Shown piece after piece: positions 25,844 through 34,673 of a stretch of DNA of 37,383 nt; position 1 is the first letter of the stretch; the number at the start of each line of letters is the position of its first letter. The stretch is from assembly GCA_014728035.1 (NCBI GenBank), contig WJMJ01000007.1, positions 1 to 37,383 on the forward strand. The letters run 5' to 3'. The DNA is from Promethearchaeota archaeon (GTDB lineage Archaea; Asgardarchaeota; Thorarchaeia; Thorarchaeales; Thorarchaeaceae). Made by a program: the position numbers and the translations under genes. Under the pieces are notes generated by a model, which saw only the letters and a program-made list of their open reading frames with translations, was not told where the DNA came from and did no database searches.

Positions 25844-26938
25844 TTACTCTTCAATCCAATACAGATCGCTGAATGGATCCATGTTGATGGTGCCATTCTT
25901 AATTGCTTCTTTCAAATCATCAACGGTATCAAGAATATTTTGTGGAATATCTAGTAGTGTGGAGTTAACTTCATAGTCAATTCCACCATTAGCTATATCG
26001 AATTCCATCACTCCACCCTCGAAGGTTTCGTCAACAATTGCTTCAATTGCCTCATATACAGCAACATCTACTTTCTTTAGCATCGAAGTAATGGTATGAG
26101 AGGGTCCTTCAGGATCTTCAGGATCCTCACAGCCAAGGTACATCTGAGGACTATCTACACCTATGTTCCAGATTGGATAGGATATTGTGTCATTCTTCTC
26201 TTTGACGCTAGTGAAGACACCTAAACCAGATGCTCCAGCTGCACCAAAAATAATGTCACAACCAAAATCATAAAGATCGTCAGCTGCTGTCTTGCCAGTT
26301 TCTGGGTCACCAAAGTCGAAAGTGTAAGAAATATTCAAACTTACACCTGGATTAGTGTAATTAGCTCCCCACATAAAACCACCAGCAAACTTGTGGATAA
26401 GTGGAATTGGAAATCCACCGATGAATCCGAGCTTATCCTGAGTGGTCATCATTCCGGCCATTGCACCTACGAGAGCTGATCCTTCATGTTCCTTGAATTT
26501 TAGTCCAAGACAATTTGGATACTCTACTGTTTCGGTAGTTGTTGCATTGTCAAGTGCTTCATCAATAATGGCAAACTTCTGGTCTGGGAATTCTTCAGCA
26601 ACCTCCATAAGTGGTGCAAGCTGGTCATATCCAATACATATGATTAGGTCAAATGGCTGGATATATCCCGGATGTAAGGCGAACTGCCGTATGAAATTCC
26701 CGTACTGCGATACTTCCTGAGGTTCCACATATGTGAATGTGATGCCAAAGTCATCTACAGCATCTTGCACACCCTTGTAGCATCCGTCATTGAAGCTTTT
26801 ATCTCCTAGACCGCCTGTAGCAAAAACAATTGCTACATCGTAAGGATTGTCAACAGGTTGGAATAATATGTAAAGTCCAACTGCTGAAACACCAATGACA
26901 GCTATCAAGGCTATCGCGATAATTGGTTTTTTGTCCAT
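25844..26938 (-). CDS. BMP-family substrate-binding protein (membrane anchored)
   Basis: The protein has an N-terminal signal anchor (IIAIALIAVIGVSAVGLYI, about 6-25) and a periplasmic-binding fold of the basic membrane protein (BMP/PnrA) family. AIVFATGGLGDKSFNDGCYKG is near the start, a FDLIICIGYDQ strand follows, and KLGFIGGFPIP lies in the hinge region. It should capture a nucleoside-like substrate outside the cell and deliver it to NupPQ. It is the first gene of the importer cluster. I prefer the ATG at 26938 (MDKKPII): the twelve codons before it are unlike a signal sequence. A TATA box lies at about 27016-27024. Several N-x-S/T sites suggest glycosylation. Confidence 0.87.
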   Translation of the reverse strand: MDKKPIIAIALIAVIGVSAVGLYILFQPVDNPYDVAIVFATGGLGDKSFNDGCYKGVQDAVDDFGITFTYVEPQEVSQYGNFIRQFALHPGYIQPFDLIICIGYDQLAPLMEVAEEFPDQKFAIIDEALDNATTTETVEYPNCLGLKFKEHEGSALVGAMAGMMTTQDKLGFIGGFPIPLIHKFAGGFMWGANYTNPGVSLNISYTFDFGDPETGKTAADDLYDFGCDIIFGAAGASGLGVFTSVKEKNDTISYPIWNIGVDSPQMYLGCEDPEDPEGPSHTITSMLKKVDVAVYEAIEAIVDETFEGGVMEFDIANGGIDYEVNSTLLDIPQNILDTVDDLKEAIKNGTINMDPFSDLYWIEE

Positions 26939-27015
26939 TTTTCTCTCTACTCCATGGTAGTAGTCGAATGCCATCTTGTAAACGGATTACATTGACAATT
27001 TCGACTTGTACCATA

Positions 27016-27025
27016 TCATATATAC
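27016..27025 (-). promoter_or_regulatory. TATA box of the BMP importer operon
   Basis: Minus-strand GTATATATGA is a strong archaeal TATA box about 80 bases before the preferred ATG (26938), predicting a start of transcription near 26993. Confidence 0.5.
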
Positions 27026-27136
27026 CACCCTAAAAATCCGTTGTTTTCATTTTGTAGAAGTATGATTCGACAAATAACGGTGCATATGTTGCATTTACCC
27101 GAAACACTCAAACCTGCTATGATATTAGTTTGTTTC

Positions 27137-27877
27137 ATGAAGGTTCACTACGAAGAACGAGGAATGGAAAATTCTCAGGTCATTATTTTTGTTCATGGAG
27201 CAGGTGGTTCTTCTGCTACATGGTATTATCAATTGAAAGGATTACAAGATTCATTTCATGTTGTAGCCATTGACCTAAACGGTCATGGGAGAACAGTAGA
27301 TAGAGCAGAAGAGGATACTGTAGAATCTTACCTAAAAGACATTGATACAGTAGTCGACAATTTTGAGAGGCCGATACTAGCTGGACATTCGATGGGTGGA
27401 GCTCTCACACAGTTCTATGCACAACGATTTGCTACCAAATTATCCGGAATAATCCTCGTTGGAACTGGCGCAAAACTTAGATGTAACCCAATGATTTTTG
27501 ATTTACTTCGTAATAATTTTGATGGATATATTGAAGCAGTAGGAGAGTTCATGTTTCATGAAAACACTCCACTAGAACTAATCGAAGCATCTAAACGAGA
27601 AGTAAGAAAGTGTTCTCCTGATGTAATCTCTCGTGATTTCGGTATGTGTGACGCATTCGACATTATGGATGATGTGTGCTCTATTAAATTGCCAACTTTG
27701 ATAATTGTTGGTGATTCCGATGTGATGACTCCAGTAAAATATTCTCAATTCTTGGCTGATAAGATTCCAAATACTACAATGAAAATAATTGAAGAAGCTG
27801 GTCATAGTGTTATGTTGGAACAATGGGAGCAATTCAATGACACAATCATCGAATGGATCCACTCAACTTCAGGATGA
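27137..27877 (+). CDS. Alpha/beta-fold hydrolase
   Basis: The 246-residue product has every landmark of the fold: oxyanion loop FVHGAGGS (about 18-25), nucleophile elbow GHSMGG with S85, acid GDSDVMTP with D195 and general base GHSVM with H223. It is probably a soluble esterase, lipase or C-C hydrolase; the substrate cannot be read from the sequence. I start at ATG 27137 (MKVHYEERG), which begins the first beta strand; the 32 codons upstream are not family-like and overlap the divergent promoter region. The gene is divergent from the importer operon. Confidence 0.85.
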   Translation: MKVHYEERGMENSQVIIFVHGAGGSSATWYYQLKGLQDSFHVVAIDLNGHGRTVDRAEEDTVESYLKDIDTVVDNFERPILAGHSMGGALTQFYAQRFATKLSGIILVGTGAKLRCNPMIFDLLRNNFDGYIEAVGEFMFHENTPLELIEASKREVRKCSPDVISRDFGMCDAFDIMDDVCSIKLPTLIIVGDSDVMTPVKYSQFLADKIPNTTMKIIEEAGHSVMLEQWEQFNDTIIEWIHSTSG

Positions 27878-27881
27878 TTAA

Positions 27882-27888
27882 TATAAAT
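27882..27888 (+). promoter_or_regulatory. TATA box for the YbjN-like gene
   Basis: TATAAAT lies 28 bases (centre) before the ATG at 27913. With no ribosome binding site between, this predicts a leaderless transcript beginning at or beside the ATG and argues for that start. Confidence 0.5.
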
Positions 27889-27912
27889 ATTCAATCAAAT
27901 ATATTGTATTCC

Positions 27913-28398
27913 ATGGATAGATATATGCAACTAACCCTTTTTAAGGCAGAAGCAAAAAACCACTTGGGGAACGAACAGATGGTGGCCTCGCAAGTACAAA
28001 CCTGGCTTAATGTCATGCAAATTCCATTTGAAACAAATGAGGATAAGACAAGGTTCTTCACAGAATGGAGTCTTGATGGGAAATCCTTCAAAGTTATCAT
28101 CAACGTTCGAGTTGATGGCTGGATTCAGATCACTGCATTATTAATCGAATCAAAAGATATTCCTGCTGAGAGAAAACTAGAGATTTTGGAACATCTGATG
28201 AAAGATAATTGGGAACTAGATGATGTTACATACAGTATGGATAAGGATGGAAACATCTATTCTGAGAATGATATTCCTGGACATTCAAACGTCGAAACAT
28301 TTCTCACCGAGCTGAATGCGGTTGTTTATGGTGCAAAACGATTCTTTTCTAATTTTGAGGACATCATTGGTATAGAAAAGCCCTCGGTTCTAAATTGA
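27913..28398 (+). CDS. YbjN-like (type III secretion chaperone fold) protein
   Basis: This 161-residue soluble protein has the helix-strand pattern of YbjN/chaperone-fold domains. A long helix (VASQVQTWLNVMQIPFE) is followed by paired strands (KTRFFTEWSLDGKSFKVIINV, WIQITALLIES), a helix (ERKLEILEHLMKDN), a strand pair with DKDGNIYSE and a C-terminal helix. Family members are often of unknown function. The ATG at 27913 is preferred since a TATA box lies 28 bases upstream and the 20 codons before it overlap the hydrolase gene. Assignment rests on fold pattern only. Confidence 0.5.
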   Translation: MDRYMQLTLFKAEAKNHLGNEQMVASQVQTWLNVMQIPFETNEDKTRFFTEWSLDGKSFKVIINVRVDGWIQITALLIESKDIPAERKLEILEHLMKDNWELDDVTYSMDKDGNIYSENDIPGHSNVETFLTELNAVVYGAKRFFSNFEDIIGIEKPSVLN

Positions 28399-28441
28399 TG
28401 AAGACTAATAGAAGGGCATCACTTTCCCATAATCTCTAGAT

Positions 28442-29539
28442 TCAATCTTCCTCTTGTACCGAAGGAACATCCTGTTTCTCATATTTTCTAAATTTAGATA
28501 AAATTCTGTAATACCACGGAATTGGAATTTCATCGACTACCTGACCACTAACAGTAACATCTTTTCTAATTTGAGATGATGGATGGAATCCAGTCACCAG
28601 GAATATGTAAATGAAAACGAAAGCGATTGGTGTTACTATTGGTAATATGTAAGTTGGGTTAAAGCTGGATGTAACTAGAAACAGAGACATAGGATAAATA
28701 ATTGTTAGGACTCCTAGAAATGACATCTTGTTCCTAGATAACTTCTGCTGAAGGTACCGAATGTATCCATATGCTAAAGAAAGTTGGGGCCAGGCTACAA
28801 TCAGATTTGATAGTGAACGAACATCTAATGAAAATCTAACATTGATATAGAAAATTTCTTCCCTGAATCGTAAGACAGTATATGCTGCTGGTCCTATAAC
28901 ACCGCCCATCTGAAAAGAGAACATCCAAAATAGTAATACGGGACTTAAAAGAGTTATAATACAGAAGATCAGACTCAGCAGGAATGACTTGATCGAAACC
29001 TGATTTATCAACTGTATGTGTGTTGATTTTGTACTTGATATAGATTGATGACTCGATTGTTGTTTTTGGGAGATTATGAATTCACGAATTAATAGTGGTG
29101 CTATGAGAAATAAGAGTAGATACCAAAAATCACTTGAATTCCAAGCCCACGGACTGTCGATGAAGGTCATAGAATAGGATAGAACAATATTCAATACATA
29201 GTAAAAAATGAACACAAAAATAGTAGGAAGTCGAATCTTTTTTGTGGGTTCTCGATTTAATACAAATAAACAAAAAATAGAAAGAAATCCTAAGATAACA
29301 AAATTACCCAAGTAAGTGGACATGTCGTAATAAACCACAGTCACTGAACTGTCATTCAGTATAAGAATTCCAAGAAATGCAGTATAGTAATAAAGACTGG
29401 AACTTATCTGGAAGGTCCATGGGAGTAGTGAACCCAAAATAAAGGCCCCAAACACATAGAAAATTGATCTTCTACTGATTTGAATCTTACCCACCTCGAA
29501 CTTGCATGATTTACTATTAAACTTAGATTGAAAATACAT
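28442..29539 (-). CDS. Polytopic membrane protein, unrecognised
   Basis: The 365-residue product has about eight hydrophobic segments, including VFGAFILGSLLPW near the start, NFVILGFLSIFCLFVL, FVFIFYYVLNIVL, and a C-terminal pair ending at FVFIYIFLVTGF. A Ser/Gln-rich hydrophilic loop sits at about 155-180, and a charged C-terminal tail of about 45 residues is probably cytoplasmic. No transporter or glycosyltransferase motif was found. It is transcribed alone; the nearest downstream gene is convergent. Confidence 0.6.
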   Translation of the reverse strand: MYFQSKFNSKSCKFEVGKIQISRRSIFYVFGAFILGSLLPWTFQISSSLYYYTAFLGILILNDSSVTVVYYDMSTYLGNFVILGFLSIFCLFVLNREPTKKIRLPTIFVFIFYYVLNIVLSYSMTFIDSPWAWNSSDFWYLLLFLIAPLLIREFIISQKQQSSHQSISSTKSTHIQLINQVSIKSFLLSLIFCIITLLSPVLLFWMFSFQMGGVIGPAAYTVLRFREEIFYINVRFSLDVRSLSNLIVAWPQLSLAYGYIRYLQQKLSRNKMSFLGVLTIIYPMSLFLVTSSFNPTYILPIVTPIAFVFIYIFLVTGFHPSSQIRKDVTVSGQVVDEIPIPWYYRILSKFRKYEKQDVPSVQEED

Positions 29540-29619
29540 TCCTCATATTTAACTTATTTTTTTTACAAGAAATACAGTAGAAATTTATGAAACAATGTGA
29601 AATAACTTTTGAAATCCTC

Positions 29620-30321
29620 TCAGTTTTTCGCAGGCAATAAGAGGATATGGTCAATATCACTTGTTTTGTCTTGGTCAATAATCAAACGTGCAGCTTTAGC
29701 GATATCTGTTGCTGAAAGCATTCTTTCTCTATCGACGTCTTTTCCATCAAACCACGGTGTGGATACAGAACCTGGGTTGATTGTCGCAGCTTTTACTTGA
29801 GTTTCACGTAATTCTTCTCTGAGACACCAGACCATTGCTTGCACCGCATGTTTTGTTGCAGAGTAGATACTTGTACGAGCAGAAGTCTTGAGACCGAGGT
29901 TTGAAGATGTAACGATGATCTGACCAGAGTTTTTCTGTTTCATTTCTGGTAATACTTTTCGAATCCATAGAAAAACACCCCTTACATTGGTATTCATTTG
30001 TTCATCAAACTGCCAAATCTCCATATCTTCAAGATTTCCAAAATATCCTACACCTGCATTCGCAACAAGAACATCGACTGAAGCCATTTTCTCTAAGATA
30101 TCATTGTATAGAGCATCGACTACATCTGGATTTGCAACATCACCACATCCGAAATATGCAACTCCACCAGCTGATTCGATCTCTTTTGCTACTTTCTCCA
30201 ATTTGTTTTCACTTCGACTTACAATGTAAATAGCATGTCCATTCTTTGCCATTTCTAGGGCAATTGCTCTCCCAATACCACTGGAACCTCCAGTTATTAC
30301 GATATTCTTTTTGATTGACAT
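29620..30321 (-). CDS. Short-chain dehydrogenase/reductase
   Basis: The 233-residue protein is a classical SDR: NAD(P) motif TGGSSGIG (T10-G17), NAG at about 88-90, N111, catalytic S140 region, Y153 and K157 in YSATK. The residues after the second strand read VSRSENKL, where arginine suggests NADP preference. The substrate is unknown. I chose the ATG at 30321 (MSIKKNIVITGG), which has AAGG 8 bases upstream; the longer frame adds an unconserved 19 residues. The upstream gene ends directly before this region, suggesting co-transcription. Confidence 0.85.
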   Translation of the reverse strand: MSIKKNIVITGGSSGIGRAIALEMAKNGHAIYIVSRSENKLEKVAKEIESAGGVAYFGCGDVANPDVVDALYNDILEKMASVDVLVANAGVGYFGNLEDMEIWQFDEQMNTNVRGVFLWIRKVLPEMKQKNSGQIIVTSSNLGLKTSARTSIYSATKHAVQAMVWCLREELRETQVKAATINPGSVSTPWFDGKDVDRERMLSATDIAKAARLIIDQDKTSDIDHILLLPAKN

Positions 30322-30378
30322 TCTTTCAACCTTCATTCTACGTATGTCTGCATATTGAAAAGAATATTGATGTTGCAA

Positions 30379-30687
30379 TCAATTATCTAGTATTTCTATA
30401 TCCAAATCTTTTAGCTTGCGAATAAATCCAATTTGGTCTCCAAGAGTGTGAAGATATGCATTTTCCGACTTCTGATATGATATCAAACCACCACTGGAAT
30501 CTGAAAAAGGAACAACAATGACATCATCTTTTGACACTCTTGCTTCAAATCTAAAAATAGAGCAATTCGGAGATATCACATGAGGTGGTAACTCTGAAAT
30601 ACCGGTACTGAAAATATATCGACCTGGACAATTTCTAATTGGTTTCCAGTCAAAGCTATTGTACACCTTTAGAAATATATTCATCAT
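30379..30687 (-). CDS. Small protein of unknown function
   Basis: This 102-residue soluble protein begins KVYNSFDWKPIRNCPGRYIF, followed by a beta-rich section (FRFEARVSKDDVIVVPFSDS) and an amphipathic helix (LHTLGDQIGFIRKLKDLDIEIL). I do not recognise a named family, but the composition is coding-like and the gene lies immediately upstream of the SDR gene on the same strand, so it is probably the first gene of a two-gene transcript. Confidence 0.6.
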   Translation of the reverse strand: MMNIFLKVYNSFDWKPIRNCPGRYIFSTGISELPPHVISPNCSIFRFEARVSKDDVIVVPFSDSSGGLISYQKSENAYLHTLGDQIGFIRKLKDLDIEILDN

Positions 30688-31084
30688 TAAAAGGTTGCTA
30701 AAAATATGAAGTAAAAAATTTTCACATTCGGAACTGATACTAATCTTTGTTCTTTCTAAAAAGTCAAAATAATTGATTAGAGGTCTATTTCGTGATTCGT
30801 TTTAGTAACCTTTCAAAGATCACTAGAATAAACATTCCACCGGACATCATAAAGACCGATAATACGATGGTAACGAGTTCAGGACACATTTTCTTTCAGA
30901 TATAATTCGACAAATAACGTATTTATGCATTTAGTTCTATTTTCGTTGAATAGCAAATTTTGTATGTCAAAATGTCGATTTCAATCCTATGAAATGATTG
31001 GTGAATATGCTAGGCATAACGTAAAGAGATTTTTTTAATAGTGAAGTTTTTACGTGGTCCATCAATGAGAAATCGTGGTTGATC
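30688..31084. other. Intergenic region with one small open frame
   Basis: Apart from the 34-codon frame listed at 30785-30889, no gene was seen. ATTCGACAAATAACG at 30905-30919 is a copy of a sequence at 27065-27079. Confidence 0.4.
30785..30889 (-). CDS. Possible 34-residue membrane peptide
   Basis: An ATG-to-TAG frame encodes MCPELVTIVLSVFMMSGG followed by a hydrophobic stretch and a basic tail ERLLKRITK. The pattern is one transmembrane helix of about 20 residues with positive charges on the C-terminal side, typical of small regulatory membrane peptides. A TATA-like TTATAT lies about 15 bases upstream of the ATG and the ribosome binding site is poor, so expression is unproven. Confidence 0.4.
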   Translation of the reverse strand: MCPELVTIVLSVFMMSGGMFILVIFERLLKRITK

Positions 31085-31906
31085 ATGAGTAGGAAAGAGA
31101 AACAAACGAGATACATAGTGATTTTAAAATTCTATAATGAGGAAAAAAATCTTCGAAAAGTGATTGATAATATTTCTCTTCAGACACTTCCACCAACCAA
31201 ATTTCTCTTTCTAAATGATGGGTCGAATGATGATAGCGAATCTATTGTAAAACAAGCAGCGAATGAATATGGAATTGATTTTGAAATAGTATCTATGCCT
31301 CCAAAGAAAAAAGGTAATTTGGATAAAATTGGAAGAATATGGAATAAAGCTAGAGATACAATTGTAAGATTATCTGAAGAAACAGATTACTTCGCTCTAT
31401 CTGATTCTGATAATCTTTTTCCAAAAGACTACTTTGAAACTGTTATTGATTATATGAATGATGACGATCAGCTTGGTGTTATAGCTCCTGAAATCAAAGG
31501 TGCTCCAAGGCAGACTTTCCCAATGTTCTGTGGCAAAGTTATTAGGTCGATTATTATGAAAAAAATCAAACACTATTGGGATATTTCTGCAGACTCGCTC
31601 ATCAATATCAAAGCTCTTCAATATGGTTATAAAATTGAGATTTTAAGAGATATTGAGATCGATGCGCCTCCTTCACATCTTCAGACTGACAAAGGGAAAT
31701 ATCGTTCAGGAAGATTAGCTTATTATGCAGGTTTTCATCCAGTATATGTACTAGCAAAAGCATTGCTTAAACGCGATCAACAATATCTTCAGGGTTATTT
31801 TTCAGAGCTAATAAGAGGAACTTGGCGATGTCAAGATGAATTTGTCAGGAATTATTATCACAATAAAATAAAAGATTGGATTGCATCACACTTAATTCGA
31901 ATCTAA
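31085..31906 (+). CDS. Family 2 glycosyltransferase
   Basis: The 273-residue protein has a GT-A fold of family GT2: an N-terminal strand YIVILKFYNEEKNLRKVI, the nucleotide loop NDGS (44-47), and the metal-binding SDSD (D107/D109) after DYFAL. A later acidic-aromatic section includes RGTWRCQDEF. It has no transmembrane helix and should be cytoplasmic or peripheral, adding a sugar to a lipid carrier, glycoprotein or polysaccharide. ATG 31085 is preferred to the TTG two codons earlier; GTGGTTGATC just upstream resembles the archaeal ribosome binding site. No other glycan gene is adjacent. Confidence 0.8.
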   Translation: MSRKEKQTRYIVILKFYNEEKNLRKVIDNISLQTLPPTKFLFLNDGSNDDSESIVKQAANEYGIDFEIVSMPPKKKGNLDKIGRIWNKARDTIVRLSEETDYFALSDSDNLFPKDYFETVIDYMNDDDQLGVIAPEIKGAPRQTFPMFCGKVIRSIIMKKIKHYWDISADSLINIKALQYGYKIEILRDIEIDAPPSHLQTDKGKYRSGRLAYYAGFHPVYVLAKALLKRDQQYLQGYFSELIRGTWRCQDEFVRNYYHNKIKDWIASHLIRI

Positions 31907-32020
31907 CTCTCAATTCCTTTTGACGTATCAATTGAAGAAATCCTAGGCATTTTCAATAGTACATATTTTGTAAAGCAAACCTTATTGTGCATAAAGTTTG
32001 TAAAAAAAGCGTAGATGATG

Positions 32021-32070
32021 TATATTATATATCAAGCAAACCAATAACTATTATCCTTCCTTTAGGAGGT
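32021..32070 (+). promoter_or_regulatory. Promoter and strong ribosome binding site of the GNAT-like gene
   Basis: TATATTATATAT (32021-32032) is a clear TATA box and AGGAGGT (32064-32070) lies 6 bases before the ATG at 32077, giving a leader of about 23 bases. Confidence 0.6.
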
Positions 32071-32076
32071 TAGAGA

Positions 32077-33018
32077 ATGAAACTCATCTACAAAAATTAC
32101 GAACCCGAAAAAGGGCTAGAAGAAAAACAAGCTGAACTCTATACAGAACTATCAGGTAGAACTGCAACAGCAGATCAGATACGTACTCGAAATACACAGA
32201 AAGCTCCAGAAATGACACGTTATGTTCTTACAGAAGACAATGAAGCATTAGCATATGTTACAGCCAGAAGATCTCGGTCTAATCCGAGAAGAGTCTATAT
32301 TGGTTATCCTTGGGCTCGACCAACCTGTCCAGAAGACGCCCAGTTGAAGATTTTCAATGAGCTTATGGATTATCTAAAGAAAGAATATTCATCATTGGAG
32401 ATTGCCACCTCTATTGTTCTGGAAGAAACAAATAATGAGGAACAATTCAAGTTCTTCGGAACGCAGAACTTTGAAGAATTCGAGATATATGGGTACCATA
32501 CATATGAAATGAGTATAGATGAAATTGAGAAATGGGATTTACCAGAAAAATCAATAAAATTGGATGCAAGGAAGATTGCAGAGAAGGATATTGATACTAT
32601 CGCAGAATTAATCATGAATGACCCATACATATCACGAGCTTTTCCCAACAAAGAAGCTATTTCCAGTTATCTAAAGGATAGAATAATTCCCGATGACCAT
32701 TCCGTCATCATCACTGATAATGATGAGATAGTTGCTGCTAGTGCAGTTATTGTCTTGAAACCTGACCATCCTGCATCTTCTTCAGAATATGACATCGTAA
32801 TTCCAAGATTCACAGTTGTTAAAGAAAGGAATCAACACGCTGCAAAAAGAATGATCTTCGAATTGGCAAAAATCCAACGAGAAGCGGGTTGGGAAGATAT
32901 TCCTTTGCATTTCTCCTTTTTCTTCTTGAGCCCTCATTTCGCATTGTCCCACTATCCGTTTGTATTTCCAGATATCAATGTCCTGGAAGTTGTAATGGTA
33001 TTCAATAAAGAAGAGTGA
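32077..33018 (+). CDS. GNAT-like acetyltransferase, possibly tandem domain
   Basis: The 313-residue protein seems to hold two GNAT-type halves. In the first (about 10-150), RYVLTEDNEALAYVTARR and VYIGYPWARP resemble the central strands and EDAQLKIFNELMDYLKKEY the pyrophosphate-side helix. The second (about 160-313) has IKLDARKIAEKDIDTIAELI at its start and RFTVVKERNQHAAKRMIFEL in the motif A position, but without a clear Q/R-x-x-G-x-G/A. CoA binding is therefore uncertain. It is monocistronic and ends in a hairpin terminator. The strong promoter and ribosome binding site suggest good expression. Confidence 0.5.
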   Translation: MKLIYKNYEPEKGLEEKQAELYTELSGRTATADQIRTRNTQKAPEMTRYVLTEDNEALAYVTARRSRSNPRRVYIGYPWARPTCPEDAQLKIFNELMDYLKKEYSSLEIATSIVLEETNNEEQFKFFGTQNFEEFEIYGYHTYEMSIDEIEKWDLPEKSIKLDARKIAEKDIDTIAELIMNDPYISRAFPNKEAISSYLKDRIIPDDHSVIITDNDEIVAASAVIVLKPDHPASSSEYDIVIPRFTVVKERNQHAAKRMIFELAKIQREAGWEDIPLHFSFFFLSPHFALSHYPFVFPDINVLEVVMVFNKEE

Positions 33019-33025
33019 ATATAAT

Positions 33026-33060
33026 AGCGTAAGAGCACTCTTACGCTCTCTAATCTTTTT
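33026..33060 (+). terminator. Terminator between convergent genes
   Basis: A perfect 9-bp stem (AGCGTAAGA 33026-33034, TCTTACGCT 33039-33047) with a 4-base loop is followed by ctctaatcttttt. It lies between the GNAT-like gene and the convergent gene ending at 33050. Confidence 0.65.
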
Positions 33061-33493
33061 CAACATGAATCGTATATTTTTTCTTATCCGTTGGATGGTC
33101 TAGTAGAATTACTTCAGGATCTAGACGAATCAATATGTATTCCTCATTATCAGAAGTTCCCCAGTAATCTTTGAACCAGGATATAGTTTCAGCTACTTTC
33201 TTCCTAAGTTTGTCATCTGAAATTACCGTCGCATATCCAGTACCTCTTGCACATCCCAATCCGTCATTGTAAGAAAACGGGGCTGAAAACTCCATTCTAC
33301 CATCTTTCTTAATTTGTCTCACTTTGTTCCACTTCGACCAAGTGGCTACCCACATCTGTTTATCATATCTCGTAACAGCCATCATTCTGACTTTTGGTGC
33401 TCCTTCCTCAACAGTTGCAAGATGAACATAATTCACTTTTTCCAGGTAGGGCCATAGCTCATCATAAGTCATTGATTCAGCATATTCTTTCAT
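33050..33493 (-). CDS. Pyridoxamine 5'-phosphate oxidase-fold flavin-binding protein
   Basis: The 147-residue product follows the split-barrel pattern of pyridoxamine-oxidase-related proteins (general stress protein 26 type). YVHLATVEEGAPKVRMMAV forms the first hairpin, MWVATWSKWNKVRQIKKDGRMEFSA the FMN-phosphate side, and GTGYATVISDDKLRKKV the next strand and helix. It probably binds FMN or F420 as a dimer; the substrate is unknown. A GAGGT lies 6 to 7 bases before the ATG. Confidence 0.75.
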   Translation of the reverse strand: MKEYAESMTYDELWPYLEKVNYVHLATVEEGAPKVRMMAVTRYDKQMWVATWSKWNKVRQIKKDGRMEFSAPFSYNDGLGCARGTGYATVISDDKLRKKVAETISWFKDYWGTSDNEEYILIRLDPEVILLDHPTDKKKYTIHVEKD

Positions 33494-33735
33494 TTAGAAA
33501 CCTCGTACATCATTCTTGAAATCCATTGAAATCGGACATTACTCAATCAGTTGGAAACGAATTGAATAAAAAGAGTCATTTTCGACGCAACAAAGACAAT
33601 TTTCGAGTTCGAATATCATTGATCAACAGGAGTCGATATTGAAAGACTAGTAACAAAATGTGACCTTTAAACGTGACTTTGCTTTATATTCACGGAACCG
33701 GAAGTGGTATCAGATAACACTCAGAGGAATTCATT

Positions 33736-34608
33736 ATGAACGATAAAATAGAGAACAATGATACAGACCCACAAGAAGATGAATCTGTATCTGAAACACC
33801 TCGAACTACAAAAAGAAGTAGACGGATAAGGAACAAGAGTTACAAGACTTTAGCAACATTCATAGCATGGTCTGCATTTGTTTCTATTTGGCTGTTCTTT
33901 TTTGCAATTGATTTTACCATAATTGAAAATGCATCTATGGTAATTGCATCTTTAATCTGGTTTGGTGGTATGAACGGAGTTATTTGGACCCCTGATAGAG
34001 TCATTCCAAGTAAATCAGCAGGTCGTACAAGAGCTACAATATTCATTTCTGTGACGTGGCTAGCATTACTAATCTTATGGTTTCCATTTTTTGCAGATCC
34101 TTTCACAGGGTATCAGAATACTGCATTATTGATAGCTTCTTTTGTAATTTTCATAGGGTTAGTTGGTGGAATGTGGTTAAGAGCTGTTCCAGGACCAATT
34201 GGGGATGAAAGAAATATGATAATCGCAACATTCTCAGTGTTTCTGCTTTGGCAAATCTTTCTGGTCATCTGGTTATGGTGGTATGCTCCGATATATCAAT
34301 TTGAACAGAATGTTGCAATTGGAATATTGTCTTCTGTTATTGCAATAGCCTTGATTTTTGGTTCAGCCGCAAGGATTAGTAAACGTCTTGATGAAGATTT
34401 TCAAGGGATAGCAGAAGTAGGACTCTTCTTGACCTGGCTGCTATTACTAGTTGGTTGGTTTTGGTTCTTTGCAGGAGATTTCAATACCTACCAGAACTTT
34501 GCCATAGTCTTTATTTCGATGATACTCTTTGCAGGTATCGCTTTTATTCGTGGAAGAAAGAAATGGACAACAATGTCTGAATTAGAAGAATTAGACTTCA
34601 AGGACTAA
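33736..34608 (+). CDS. Eight-helix membrane protein made of four two-helix repeats
   Basis: After a charged N-terminus (about 38 residues, Asp/Glu then Arg/Lys-rich), the 290-residue protein has four consecutive copies of a two-helix unit (about 41-84, 101-147, 163-211, 227-272). Each copy places an aromatic W-rich first helix before a short loop with a conserved Asn (N65, N128, N192, N254; spaced 62-64 residues) preceded by Gln or Glu, then a second helix. Loop pieces read FFAIDF, FFADPF, WYAPIY and FFAGDF. No family was recognised. A TATA-like TTTATATTC (about 33683-33691) and GAGG ribosome binding site precede the ATG. Function unknown; the repeats suggest a channel-like or sensor bundle. 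Confidence 0.7.
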   Translation: MNDKIENNDTDPQEDESVSETPRTTKRSRRIRNKSYKTLATFIAWSAFVSIWLFFFAIDFTIIENASMVIASLIWFGGMNGVIWTPDRVIPSKSAGRTRATIFISVTWLALLILWFPFFADPFTGYQNTALLIASFVIFIGLVGGMWLRAVPGPIGDERNMIIATFSVFLLWQIFLVIWLWWYAPIYQFEQNVAIGILSSVIAIALIFGSAARISKRLDEDFQGIAEVGLFLTWLLLLVGWFWFFAGDFNTYQNFAIVFISMILFAGIAFIRGRKKWTTMSELEELDFKD

Positions 34609-34623
34609 TTAGATATAGCGTGA

Positions 34624-34667
34624 GGGGTCCTAACTCTATACTGTTAGTGACCCCATAAACTCTTTTA
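34624..34667 (+). terminator. Terminator after the four-repeat membrane protein
   Basis: GGGGTC (34624-34629) pairs with GACCCC (34649-34654) and the inner CTAAC with GTTAG, leaving one bulged T. The T-rich CTCTTTT follows. It lies between convergent genes. Confidence 0.6.
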
Positions 34668-34673
34668 AAACAT

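Noticed and set aside
27041..27136. N-terminal extension of the alpha/beta hydrolase
   Set aside because: The family-like sequence starts at 27137; the extension lies in the divergent promoter region.
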